A stretch of DNA of 64,000 bases from Inga oerstediana (GCA_963210345.1 OY723402.1:13630243-13694242); one strand, 5' to 3'. Positions 43,274-55,605 are shown, numbered from the stretch's first letter. A program made the numbers and translations. The notes: a model not told the origin generated them from the sequence alone.

Positions 43274-46259
43274 TCAAAATTTAAGAATTCCCCATATGTT
43301 AGCCATGAATACTACTGCGGCCATTAAACTGACAGAGAGTACCACTTTAGATGACCAGATTGTGGCCCCACGAGAAGAAGCCTTTGATGTGCACCGAGCT
43401 GATTTGCACAACAAGGTCTCTTTTAAACCAGAGGGAGAATCTTCATTTGTAACAAGAGGTTGAGAAATCTTGTTACTGTCAACTGACTCGGGAGTCGAAG
43501 GCTCACTCCCAGCCTCAGTACTAGTAGCATCCTCTTCAGCAGTATCGTTTTCTGAGGCTTTAGTCTCCTGCAAAAGAGCAATCTCACAAATCTCACAAGA
43601 TGTGCAAAATAATATTCTGTTAGATACACAAGTTTTACTATAAAAACACCGTACCCCTGTGATAATTCGTCTCGAGTCATGGTTTTCTTGAGCACATCTC
43701 CCATCTTTCTCAACTTTATTGGAGCTAGGTGGAAGTACGTCTACACTTAGACGTATTCTTCTTGGGGCAGTACCTTGTCCTTGATTCATAGGGTAAGTGT
43801 TTACCTGTTCATTTCGCACTTGGCGAGTCCTAATCCTGATCCCGGTACCATTATCGCCGCCAACAACTGTATTGTAGTTACTTGGTTCTTGACAACCATT
43901 TAATACACCAAAGCCTGGGTCAAAAGCAACATTAGATGGCAAAAATATCCCCATATTGCTCTTCTGCTCATAACCGCTGAGGTCAGAGGTAATGGTTCTG
44001 TTAAATTCTGAAGCTGTATCTATCATGGAAGGAACCCTCTTGTCAATTTGCTCCTCAGGATGCGAAGCATGCAACTCTTGCCAATACTGCAGAATACAAT
44101 AAGATAATAGCATTATACAACAGATTAAATTATTAATGCTACTAACACTCTCAATCACAACTAGATCACACATGTTGCAAACTAAAGCGTCAATCTGGTA
44201 GCCAATTAGTGGGAACCATTATATACATATATCTAAAGCTACCACTTCAAGTTGGAAAACCAACACTTGTCCATTTGGCAGAGAAATCCAAAATAACATA
44301 AATTTAGTGCTAGAACAGGTATTTACCAGCATATTAGCCATTTTCCCATCTGAGACATTGCCAGATCCATTGTCCCAAGGATTTAAAATGACAGAGGTTG
44401 GCATCTGACTGATGTAGTCCTCACAGGACAATTCACCACAATTAATGTATGAGTCTAAGAAGTCTGAAATATTTGTCTCATTAGTGCCATATGGAAGTTG
44501 CAGCCCACGTTGACCATCTGACTCATTGCACACTGGATCATAAAATTCCGACACATGTAATGGGGAGAACATCTCGTCATCAAATGGCCCAGTTATTGGT
44601 TCATTAAATATATCAGCAAGGCTTGGCAATGGATACTCCTGAAGAAGTAAGCAACAACTACAAGTTCCAGATAAGAAAATTCAAAATACCCAAACCGGAA
44701 AAAGAGGAAAGTAAACAAGAAAGACAAATTAACATCGATAGAAACTCAAGTAATCTATCTGACCTCCAAAGCTGTTTTATCTACATTTTGATTTTGTGCG
44801 TAGGAAGCATCACCCCCATCACTATGGCAATCAGCTGGCGTTATTACATTCGATATGGTTTCTTCAGTGCCCTCAGAAATACAGAATGGAACTATCCGCC
44901 GCTTATCATCTTCTGGAGCTGGCGATGGGGATACCATAGCCATACCTGCATCAGACTGTATTTCTTCTGGGGAGTAATTAGCAGCAGTAGGAGTTGACGT
45001 GGTCCGTTCTGTTTCATCAGCTTCAAGAGTTTCATCATGTTTCTTAAACAAACGACAGAGGACATAGGCATTCTGGTACAAGCCAAAAACCATGAAACCA
45101 AAATTTAGACATAATCATCTACACAAAAAATACAGTCAGGCAAAAGTTCTACTAACACTAAGGTAATCAAAATTTAAGAGTGCAGAATAGAAACTTTCTT
45201 AGACTGGGGGGAAAAAAAAGCTGAAACACAAAATCACAGAGAACATTTAAAATTCAACTACAGGATAGTTATTTCCCAAAGATATTGGATGCAATATTGG
45301 ACTTTTGCAACAATTCAATGTAAAAACCCCACAACAAGAAGACATGAAGAAGCAAATGTAAATAGCATAAACATGAGAGAAGGCTTTACCTGTCCAGGAT
45401 TGCTACCATCAAGCTCCTTAAGAGTAGGACGGTACTCATGCATAACCCAATGGGTCCTCTTCCCCCTGGGAGCACGACCACTATAGAAGACTAAAGTCTT
45501 CTTCATTCCTATCAAGTTGGAACCAGACTTAATTTTACGATCCTTGCCAGTTGCTTTCCAATACCCTTGATTTGTTGCTCGGTTCAATCTATGGCCATTC
45601 GGATACTTGCGGTCCTGAGGACAGAAGAAGAACCACTCTGGATCCTTGTTCCGTATCACCGATAAATCTGTTGACAAGCCAAATCAATCGAAACCAGAAA
45701 TAAGCAATGAGCAAATAAAATAGCATACGAAGCAGACTAGCTAACTTGAGCAAAAGTTCAATCACACCAATCCTACACTAATAGTGCAATCTTGTATACT
45801 ACTTGTTCCAGAGGATCCCGTAGAAGAAAATTGAATAGAGAAATATTTCAAGGCTGTTCTCAATGGTAGAGAAATGAGAAAATAATCCATAGCCTTCTAT
45901 TCTTAAAACCCGTATTTTCTTCAATAGACACATGTAAAACTGAAAGGAGCAGAAGAATGAATAGTGTCCATAGCAAAACAAGAAAAGCTAAGTCGAGCAA
46001 CTTTCCCGATTTCAAGCTGAAAGGTAAAAGAAATACCAGGCAAATCCCAGGGCTCCCATTTGCAAACATCGATTTCCCGAATAACCCAGACGTCGTGGCC
46101 AAAACCGTTAATCTTCTGTCTCAGGTAATAATCAACAAGCTCCTCGTCGGTGGGACGAAATCTGAAACCCAGAGGCAGCGAATTCAGAGGTAAAACCGCC
46201 GTCTCATCCGCACTCGTCGGCGGCGGCGGCGGCGGATGACAGTTAGTAGCGGCACCCAT
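43274..46259 (-). CDS. Membrane-tethered NAC transcription factor (NTL type), 615 aa
   Basis: Six exons: 46259-46037, 45667-45390, 45072-44764, 44638-44327, 44086-43655 and 43567-43274. All have GT-AG borders and together give 1848 nt. After a Pro-run start (MGAATNCHPPPPPP), the NAC DNA-binding domain spans about residues 28-180: LPLGFRFRPTDEELVDYYL (A), DVWVIREIDVCKWEPWDLP (B), WFFFCPQDRKYPNGHRLNRA and YWKATGKDRKI (C/D), then WVMHEYRP and NAYVLCRLFKKHD (E). A long acidic Ser/Asp-rich region follows as presumed activation domain. The end carries a hydrophobic segment (VVLSVSLMAAVVFMANIWGI, about residues 592-611) four residues from the C-terminus. NAC factors of this build sit in the ER or plasma membrane and are released to the nucleus by proteolysis during stress. 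The last intron (87 bp) is in frame and free of stops, so a longer isoform is possible. The exact orthologue is uncertain. Confidence 0.95.
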
Positions 46260-47335
46260 CCGAAAGTATCACCAAGAGTTTTGAACAAAGGAAAAAAAGA
46301 AAGAAAAAAGGGAGTGTTTGAAGAACACGTCGATATAGAGAGAAAGAGAGAGAAGGAATAGCTAGAAGGAGAGCTTGGGATCAAGATGATTCTGAGTATT
46401 TTTGGGTGCGATGGGCCATGTAGCTTTATCCTTCTCTCTTTTACAATCGGTTGAAGGAAGAAAGGGAAACGCGTTCGGGAATAGCTAACCACGAAGCGTA
46501 GTCAGAAACTACTATTTGTATGACATAAGTACATAACCACAGAATAGTCCGTCACAGTGCTAGTAAACCTGGTTCGCTTCCTTATGCACGAGGAAGGAAC
46601 CGCGTGTACCATATCTACCCTCGGTGATCCTCTAAAACAACAGACAATGCCATTCCAATGTGAAACGGGTTTGGTCGTAGCACTCGCAAGCCGAGGTGGG
46701 TAAGGGTGAGTAGCAGAAAGACGACAAACTCTTTACCAGGAAAGACGACAAACGGGAAAAAAAGAGCTCAGAGGGAGTGACCAATAATATGAAGACGCCT
46801 GGCTCAGTTGGCCCTCCAGTGTAGACGTAGTCAGCAAGGAAAACTGAGTGTCTTTCAATTTTATTAAAAATCCAAGAGTAATTAACGATATTGTTACAAT
46901 TGTATCGTATTAAAAGTAATAAAAAATGAATTTAATTCATGTTTGAAACAAAGAAAGATGTGAGAAGGTTGACTCGTAAAAGAGTGTAAAATTAGGAAAA
47001 TACATTAATTTAAAATATATTTAATGAGTCAACTAATTTTTCTTAATCGATATTTAGGATAACTTATTTTTTACTTATAAGTGTTTTTCACATAAGTTGA
47101 GACAAAACTCCTCTTATATACTTACCTCGTATATTATAAATCACAAATTTAAAAATATTTATAAGCTAAACTTAAACTATCCCAAATAAATATAGTATAT
47201 ATAAGAATTAAGTAAACTGAATTTATAAAAAGGGCTCACTGATATGAGTTATGACCAATTAGGCAATTACCCCTCCGTGGCATAGAACATCTTTGCCCAC
47301 AGGAACGTCTCCACTTCCCGTCTCCACTTCTCCTA
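46260..47335. other. NAC gene 5' flank and spacer
   Basis: The segment 46260-46450 holds CT-rich (minus-strand) leader sequence, including GAGAGAGAAAGAGAGAG read from the plus strand at about 46337, typical of a plant 5' UTR. Beyond it there is no gene. A fragment at about 47040-47180 resembles the small dispersed repeat also found at 42170. Confidence 0.45.
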
Positions 47336-48537
47336 TGCCTCGTTTGGTATGATGGAAGAATTTTTTATGGAAGTGGAAGTGAAAATAGAACTGGAAGTGG
47401 AGGTGGAGGTGGAGATGGAAGTGACTTCTAAAGTATGTTTGGTATGGCTATGGAAGTAGGATATAATTTTTTAAAAAATATATGTATTTTTATAAGAAAA
47501 GACCAAAATGCCCTTGTCATTAAAAAGAAAAAAAAAACCCTGCTCCCTCCTCCATCGGAAAGCTCCGTCCTCTACCACCCAAACTTCAACTTGCCACCCA
47601 AAGTTAATAAACAAATCATCAAAGTCAGCTAACGATGAAGCGACGCCGGAGAGCGAGGAGATCAAATCGCTTCATCAAGGTTAATAAATAAAATCACCGA
47701 TCAAAAGCATTAACATTTGAATGAGTGAAAATATCAAATCGAAAGAAAAAACATATGCAGAAGGAGAAGCAATGACGATGAAGCGACGCCGGAGAGGGAG
47801 GAGATGATGAAAAACGGAGATTCAGAAAGCTGAAATCGAAGAAACTAGATTCAGAAAATTGATCTCCACACTCCAGCCAAGCTTTAATTAGATAACAGAG
47901 ACAAGAAAGTGGAAGGATCGAAAACGTTCACAAAGACGTGATCTACGTACGGAGATGAGGCAGGGCCTTTATTGAACTAGAAAGATTTATCAAACAAAAA
48001 GTTCAAAATACTCGCAGAAGGATCAATTAATAATCATTGTTGATCGAATTTGAAAGTAATAATCTGGCAACGAAAGAAAAAGCATCATAATCCAAAAGAA
48101 CGGCAAAAATGAAAAAAAAAAACAGTCAGCGGAACAGAGAAAATTAGCATAAACCTAGAGATTACGCAGCGAATAAGCAAAAGGGGAAAAAAAGGAAGTA
48201 ATGGGATCAATATATTCCAAATCACGAGATGAAATCCTTAAGGAGAAAGAGAAGCTGGACTTACCAGATGGGAAGATCAGAGAGTGAGATGTTCCGACTC
48301 CTTGATGCAAAATGGCTTTTTCGTTCATACCAGGCTAGGGGCAAGATGGTCTAGATATCTCACTTCCAGAGAAGTGAGCTCACTTCCATCGGTTAGCCCA
48401 TGGAAGTGACTTCCATCATTTTTGATGGAAGTGACTTCCATGAGGAAGTGTCTTCCCACTTACCAAACAGTCTCATGTGTGGAATTGATTTCCACTTCCA
48501 CTTCTCTTGCCTCACTTCCCATCTACCAAACGAGGCA
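47336..48537. mobile_element. PIF/Harbinger-like non-autonomous element (1.2 kb)
   Basis: The ends carry a perfect 14-bp inverted repeat (TGCCTCGTTTGGTA left; TACCAAACGAGGCA right), continuing imperfectly. CTA flanks both sides (47333-47335 and 48538-48540) as a 3-bp target duplication. Subterminal regions are crowded with GGAAGTG/CACTTCC words, for example GGAAGTGGAGGTGGAGG near 47393 and TGACTTCCATCATTTTTGAT near 48407. The interior is purine-rich and lacks a transposase ORF. Confidence 0.75.
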
Positions 48538-48629
48538 CTAGTGTTCACTTCCCTCTGCTTATTTATTCTCATTGTTAGGTCAGGTCAACTATGAACCGTT
48601 AAAATTTAATATTTTATAAAAATATTGAT

Positions 48630-48737
48630 ATAATATCAAATAACAAAAAATTTATATAAATAAATTTAAATCATTAAAATTTGATAATATCAAATAACAA
48701 AAAATTTATATAAATAAATTTAAATCATTAAAATTTG
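48630..48737. repeat. 54-bp tandem duplication
   Basis: Two copies, essentially identical (48630-48683 and 48684-48737), of an AT-rich unit starting ATAATATCAAATAACAAA and ending AAAATTTGAT. Confidence 0.9.
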
Positions 48738-48776
48738 ATATAAATGGTTTTTATATTTATACTTTTATTAAAGTAT

Positions 48777-48796
48777 TATGTATGTATGTATGTATG

Positions 48797-48825
<29 letters not shown>
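48777..48825. repeat. (TATG)n microsatellite, 12 units
   Basis: An uninterrupted TATG tetranucleotide run of about 12 copies, 40 bp after the 54-bp duplication. Likely length-polymorphic. Confidence 0.95.
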
Positions 48826-48828
<3 letters not shown>

Positions 48829-48850
48829 CACACACTTTTTAGGATATTAA

Positions 48851-48982
48851 GTGTCTGTTTGAATTAATGGTAGAAGTTATTTTTCCAACATGATTTATAA
48901 TATATGAGATAAGTTTGAAAGAGAAATTTTAGCCCAATTTACGTGAACGTGCTTTTCCACAATTTTCTCTAACAGGCCCTGA
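48851..48982. repeat. Small MITE-like repeat, second copy
   Basis: GTGTCTGTTTGAATTAATGG at the left and CTAACAGGCCCTG at the right, with an interior very similar to 37901-38030. Same family, diverged. Confidence 0.55.
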
Positions 48983-49134
48983 ATCTCAACCGTGTAGAAT
49001 TGAGAAAACAGAGAAACACCTTTCCCTAGCCACCCACTTACAACTTAAATTATTTTGATTAATTGTCAAAAATACTTTTCAAAAAATTGATTAAAAATCA
49101 TAATTTTGAGTAAGATAAAATTTAAAATATTTAT

Positions 49135-51449
49135 TGTAACACCCCAAATTTTATTCACAAAAAATATATTGTAATTATTTGAATAATTCAATAAAATGGT
49201 GAATATTCATGAATTTGGATCTTATGAATTTTGAAATATTCATATTCATAAGGAAATGGGCAAATGAATTCAAGAAATTGAATTAAATTACAAAGGTGAT
49301 AGCAAAATCATAATTTTGCTAAATTAGCCCAAGATTAATTATTTTCCCAATTAATTGGAGTTAATCTCGATTAATCAAGGAAAATAAAGGAAAATGTATA
49401 AATTGAATATTCTTGGTGGAATAAATTGAGATTTATGGAATAAAGTAAAAGCCCATATCTTTCTTTTATTGGTGGATATTTAGGAGAAGGAAAATATTTA
49501 CTTGGAAGATAAATATGCCAAGTGGCATCATCTAAAGCCAAGAGATTAAATCATAATTGCTAAAGTTGGAGCACATGTTTAAATTGCAATAAAATATATT
49601 ATGTTGATCGAAGGAATGGGATAATTATAGAAAACCCAATTGTTAATTGAAGGGATTGGTTCAATTACAATGGGACTTATGACACAAGTTTGAAGTAGAT
49701 AAGTATAAGTTGGAAGAGGATAAACTCAAGTACAAGGCTTATGCCATAATTTATTTTCCTATCATTCATTAATTAAGAGGAAAATGGGAGATATTTATGA
49801 AGCAAGGCTTCGTCTTTCTCTTGCCTTCATTATCAACATTTGCAACAAGAAATAAGAGAGAGAAAAGCTTAAGGAAAGCTTCATGCTCTAGAGAGAAGGA
49901 AGAAGAGAAGGATTAAGGTAAGTGGAAATTTCCTAAGCTTTTTCCTTCTAATCTTCCATAAACTCTTCTCTAATCTCTTCCTTTCCATGAAATCCATGGA
50001 TTAGCAAGCAAATCTTGAGCTCAAGGAGAGAGAGAGAGGAGGACTCATAGAGAGAGAAATTTCAAGAACTCAAGAAGGTAACTTCACAAATCCTAAAATT
50101 ATGCTAGTATGTGGTTATTGTTGATGATTATGGTTGGATTTGGTTATTTTGTTGAGTTTGTAAATTTGGAAAGTCCTAATCCTAAGGGGGTTATGCTGCC
50201 CAAATTTCTTTGAATCATGGTTAAGAAGTGTTTAAGTGAGTTAATCAAGGATTAGAAGTGGAAAAGTGCAAGTTTTGGAAGCTAGAACACAAAACTATAT
50301 TTTTCCATTTTTCTTGAATATTTTGGCCAGCACTGTTTCAGAGGGGTTGGAGCTGGATTTTCATGAAATAAATGGCTTCCATTGGATTCAATGGGCAAAA
50401 ATAAGTGGGGTTATAGTTGGGCACTTGTTCAGTAGAGGCCGAAAAAGCATAATTACGAAAACGCCACTGAAATCCCTAAATAGGGGTTGTCAAGGGTATT
50501 TTCGTAATTTGACAGTGAATTTGGTGATTTCGAGCCCTGAAATGAATTCCTTGGGCGAAAATAAGTCAAAATAGCTTTGGTCAAAATTTTGGGAAAACGT
50601 GCCATCGGGCCGAGTACGGCGGGGCAGGGCGGGGCCGGCTTCCCGGGGGCATTTTTGTAAATTTTCACCATAGACTAATATAACCACAATAAACACTAAG
50701 GAAGAGTCTAAAATGATACTTAGATAGCTTATGACCTATTTCTGGTACATTTAATATTTTAGGACCGATTTGGAGGCCGGACACAACACGTTCTTCGAAG
50801 CACATTTAGAAAGGGGATATTAAAGCTTTGAGGTAGGGACATTATCCTTCATACACTATGCCATAAGTTATGTGATTGTGTGGATGCCATTGTTTTGTAA
50901 ATGCACTTTATTAATCAACATGATTTGCCTAGAGAGGGGCAGTTAGTGCCAAAGGTGCACTTACACTGGGAATTGGAAGGAGTCCAACCGGTGTAGATTG
51001 TGGGGCTGAGCCCTACTCATGTATACATGAGGATGATTATGTGTTTATATTGTCATTAATTTGTGCATACCTTGGCGCATGTCATATTTACTTTTCGCAT
51101 TTTCTATGAACGATATTATGTCTCTACGGGGATTCTTCGGAATCTCACCCTATTTTTAAACAAATACCTCAGCGGGTACCAGTGAGCCAAAGGATAAAGA
51201 CGTAGACATCATAAAGTGAACGGCACGTGTCTCAAGGCGACGATAAGATCGTGGGCATAATTAGTCTATTTTGTAATATTTTGGTGAAATTGTAAATATT
51301 AAGTTTCCGCTGTATTTTCTGTTTCCGTTAGCGAACAATAACGGAGTTGTAAACGAATATTTTTATCAGTATAATCGTACTTTTCTGTATACCCATTGAA
51401 TTCCGTCTTTATTACTCTTTGATTATCGAAATGGAAACGGGTGTTGACA
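49135..51449 (+). mobile_element. Solo LTR of a Ty3-type retrotransposon (2.3 kb), perfect target duplication
   Basis: Begins TGTAACACCCCAAATTT and ends ACGGGTGTTGACA, so the ends are the inverted TGTAACACCC/GGGTGTT(G)ACA typical of large plant Ty3/gypsy LTRs. The 5-bp target duplication TTTAT lies at 49130-49134 and 51450-51454. There is no primer-binding site, gag-pol or second LTR, so the element was reduced to one LTR by recombination. It shares a central block (AAAAGCATAATTACGAAAA, CGAAAT/TGAATTCCTTGGGCGAAAAT) and a late AATCTCACCC motif with the solo LTR at 53462. Family assignment to Ty3 rests on the LTR ends and length only. Confidence 0.85.
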
Positions 51450-51454
51450 TTTAT

Positions 51455-51709
51455 CATTGTTGTCAGAGTCATTATATATATATAAATTACTAAAAATAAT
51501 TTAAGGTAATGTAATTATTTACATTATCTGTAAATGTCAATTTTTTACCTTCAGAGGGGGTGTTTTGGTATATATAGCAAGTTTGACAACAAATATTTCC
51601 TCCGATGGCCAGAATTCCTAATCATAAGCTGATATTAATAGATCTCTCCAAACCACCGTTTCTGCTAAATCATCTAGTTTAGGCTAATGAAGGATGTTTG
51701 GGTGGTATG
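51455..51709. other. Short AT-rich spacer
   Basis: No gene or repeat recognised apart from a TATATATATA run at 51474. Confidence 0.4.
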
Positions 51710-52619
51710 TGTTAGAACTGGCTGACACCTAAGAGACGGGTGAATTGGGTGTTTGATAATAACTTAAGAATTCTGGAAATCTTTTCGCATCTTAATGAAA
51801 AGTAATAAGTATGAAAGTAATGAATCATAAATCAACAATTAATATATGATGGAAGTATAAGAGTTTAAGGAAGAGAGTATGCAAACTGTGATTTATCCTA
51901 GTTCGGTCCAATCCACGATGACTTACGTCTAGTCCCCAGGCTCCTCTTCAGATTTCAAATCCACTATCTTCTTATTTAATCCGAGCATAAGAAAAGCCTC
52001 TACAATTCCACAAGTTTAGTCGGACACTTGCGAAGCCTTTTACAATTCTCTCACCTAGTTATTCCCCTTTACACACTATAAGGATATAATCGATTACTCC
52101 TCCTTACACATCGTAAGGGTACAACTTTGATGATGAAAGATTGCAATCAACCTTCTCTCTCAGAACTGAATAAGATGAACACTGAAGTACAATACAAATA
52201 ATTACTCTCTCAAATGTAAATGATATATAAGCTAGAGAATAACAAAGAGTGTTTGGGTTGAGGTGAATAGCTTATGATATGAGCGTGTTGGCGTTGGCGT
52301 TGTGTGTAGTTGCGCTCTGCTTGAATCTCTTGTATTTATAGTTGAATAGGATATGACCGTTGTGAGTATTTCAACCTATTCGTTGAGTCTCATTGCTTCG
52401 TTTGACCGTTCTTCGTATTTGAAAAACTAGCTGTTATGTTCGGTGGACACTCTGCTTCTGTAAAGTCAACTTTTGTCTCTTCGCATCATCTCTTCATTGT
52501 ACTTCTGGAGAAATGCATTAAACACTAATACAATGAAGTGTTAGAATGATTAAAAACAAGATGGATGAATTAAACAATCATTTCATTGATTTTCAGAAGT
52601 TTCGAATACGTTGTCTGTC

Positions 52620-52755
52620 ACATTACTCGAGTAGTCACTCGAGTAATCCTGGGTCATTACTCAAGTGATCACTCAAGTAATCCCCTTCAAAATATGGCCG
52701 AGAGCATTTCCAACTTCATTACTCGAGGGGTCACTCGAGTAATCCTTGGATGTCA
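52620..52755. repeat. Cluster of ACTCGAGT / ACTCAAGTGATC palindromic repeats
   Basis: Words such as ATTACTCGAGTAGTCACTCGAG, split as ATTACTCGAG and TAGTCACTCGAG, alternate with CTCAAGTGATCACTCAAGT. A related second cluster lies at about 53293-53402 (ATTACTCGAGTGAGCC, GGGATCACTCGAG). Each word is nearly its own reverse complement. Confidence 0.7.
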
Positions 52756-53461
52756 CTTGAGTGATCTTTTGATTTTGATTTGAAACATGGAAAATTACAT
52801 ATCATCGGAAAGCTCTCATCGTCTACATTCCAATGCAATAAGAATCACCTCCAAACTCATTGTATACAGAAAGTTATGACCCAAAGAGTATCTTCTGCAC
52901 TATACAATATTTGAAATCACGAGTATCAACTTTTAGAAGGCATAAATCTTAGTATATAGCTTCAAATATGATAAACTACCTATCTATGGAAAGCTCTTTA
53001 AGTCTATTTTCTTATGGCACCAGTTTTGTCGCAATCCGATGTGTAGTTTGGGATTTATGTTCAAAATACTGGAGCTGCCTTATACTGTGGTGGTGATTTC
53101 AATATCCACTTTCAATGCTGATATCTCTCTCATCTGAACTCCTTTAAATGTGATATTTGGCCAAAATGATGTATAGGAGTCTAGTTTCATATACCACTGG
53201 TTCAGCTCAATCTGACGTGTGGTTAAAGAGATATCACCAAAATACCGAACCTTTGTCCTGCTGCGCGAAAACAGAGCACATCAGAATTCTCATTACTCTA
53301 ATGATCACTAGAGTAATTCTGGGTTATTACTCGAGTGAGCCCTCAAATAGTCACCTCTAAAATAAGGCAGTGGTATATTACTTGAGGGATCACTCGAGTA
53401 GTCACCTCTGGAGGTAGCATAACTTTCGTATAAGTCATTTTAGCTTCGTATTAACCTATTC

Positions 53462-55605
53462 TGTAATACCCCGAAATTTGGGATTTGAGGCTTAGGAAGA
53501 AGCCTAAATTAAGTGGACTGCTAAGCCCCAATTTAGTAGGAGTCCAAATTTATCTCCTAATGATTCTTATATCTTTGGGGCATTAAAGAAAATAAAATGG
53601 TTAATTTTGAAGAAAGTGATTATGCTTACGGTGAAATTGCCTATGAGATAGTGAGTTTGTCATGTGATTTTGAATGAACAAATGATGAAAAAAAATTATA
53701 AAATTTTACAGGATGAAAGTAGACATCCTAAGGTTTAATCTTATAGGTCATATGACTCAATTAGAGTTATATACAAAAAGATATGAATTTTTGAAGTCAG
53801 TACAGAAAAACTGTGAAATTTCTAGAACAACATGCAAAGATTGAAATTCTGGGAATTTTGTGATTCCATCTATAAAAAGTATATATTTTTTCTTGAAACT
53901 AGACTCAATAAGGGTTCTATAGGCTTTGAAATCACTCCAATTCGATTTTTCTAGAATTATTTATGATTTTTCAAAGTTTGGGTAGAAATCTGCCAAAATT
54001 TTGTAAAAATCCGAAAATTGGGAAAATTAATTAATTAAATGGGATACATTATTATAATCATCCTCCTCCCTCTTCAGCCCATTTCTGACGTCAATCTCAG
54101 CTGAAATAAAGAGAGAAAGTTGAGAGAGTCTAGAGAGAGAAAGGGAAGAAATATCACAAGGTAAGCCGATTCCTCCGATGATTTAGCTTCTAACGCATAT
54201 AACTCCGATCCTAAGCTACTCCTTTATGTTCTTTAAGGTTTGGAAGCTCAGTTTTTATGGTTAAGGAGGTTAGGGTTTCAGCCAAGAAGAGGAAGAGCCA
54301 GTGGGAGCTTGAGGCAACTTCCAAACCTTTGTATATTGACTATTCTGGCTATTATGGACAATTTAATTGGTGAAATTTCGCCAGATTGTCCTTGGTTGTA
54401 AAAATGGAAAATGGGTTTTTCTAGGGGTTATGCTGCCCAAATTGGTACTAAATGGTAGTTGTAACCTAATGGAATAGTTCATAAAATGGTTAAGAGTAGA
54501 AAGGAACGTGTTTACGGAGCTGAAACCGAAAAACCCCAATTTTCCTTAGAGTTCCTATAAGTTTCAGTCAGCTCTAGAAATGGGCCTTAGAGTTGGATTT
54601 TCAATGATTGGATGATTCCATTGATTTCATAATGGAAAATTAGGTGGGGTTACAGTTGGTTATTTTTTCGGAAAAGGCTGAGAAAGCATAATTACGAAAA
54701 TGCCCCTAAAACACTGAAATAAGGGCTGCCAAAGGCAATTTCGTCTTTTGGCAGTGAATTTGGTAATTTTGAGTCCCGAAATGGATTCCTTAGGCGAAAA
54801 TATGTCATGATAGCCGAGGTTATAATTTCGAGAAAAGTACAGCCGGACCCGGTACGATGGGGCCGGGTCCCCGGGGGTATTTTAATAATTTTTTAAGATA
54901 GACTCATATAATCCCCAGAAATACTATGGAAGTGTTTAAATAGTATATTTGACATTGTAGGATCGAATATGGAGCCTTGAGTTGTTGGCACGCAAATCGA
55001 GGAGAAAGATTGGAGGTAGGGGACTTACCTTATTTGCATGTATTTGATATCTTTGCTTATGTAATGATGTATATGATTGCTTTACTTGATTGTGTAGAGC
55101 ATATTTGAATAAATGAAACTCTGTTTCTATTTTCGCTGCGGCCATAGTCTTGTTGTATGAAACATTGAGTATGTAGAAATGTCATTATATGACATACATC
55201 TAGATAAAGCTAACATGTCATACACATAGCATCAATCATGCATGTATTATGGTATCTGTTTCCTACTGAGATTCTCTCGAATCTCACCCTTCCCTACCAA
55301 CAATTTAGACAGGAGACAACAGAAGATATGTAAACAACAATGTAGAGTATCGTACAAGGGGATTATTACAGTAGTGGAATGAAGACGAGAAAATGTCTCC
55401 GTTTCACTGGGATGAGTTTAGACACCCTAGTAGCCTTGTGCGGCTACCTTAATCGTAAGTATCATGTACAAACCCCTATGGGGAATTTATGTAATCATGC
55501 ACATATTATCAATATAGTTATGCTATTCCTGTGTTGTCTACCAAACCGCATCTCATTTTCCGCAAATACTCTGAAAAATGTTGAAATTGAGATAAGGATG
55601 TGACA
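53462..55605 (+). mobile_element. Second solo LTR of the same family (2.1 kb), perfect target duplication, nested
   Basis: Begins TGTAATACCCCGAAATTTG and ends AAGGATGTGACA, flanked by TATTC on both sides (53457-53461 and 55606-55610). It shares the order of motifs with the solo LTR at 49135: a 'GGTTATGCTGCCCAAAT' phrase, the 'GCATAATTACGAAAA' block, 'GGCGAAAATA', and the terminal 'GAATCTCACCC'. The two are clearly related but diverged by more than 15% by eye, so they are independent insertions. It lies inside another LTR-like sequence and postdates it. Confidence 0.85.

Noticed and set aside
46801..46812. TGGCTCAGTTGG, a perfect match to a tRNA A box
   Set aside because: No B box within 100 bp and the flanks cannot form acceptor or anticodon stems, so it is not a tRNA gene or a clear SINE.
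55379..55603. 74-codon ORF at the end of the second solo LTR
   Set aside because: Located in the U5-like part of the LTR, crosses conserved LTR motifs and has no family resemblance.
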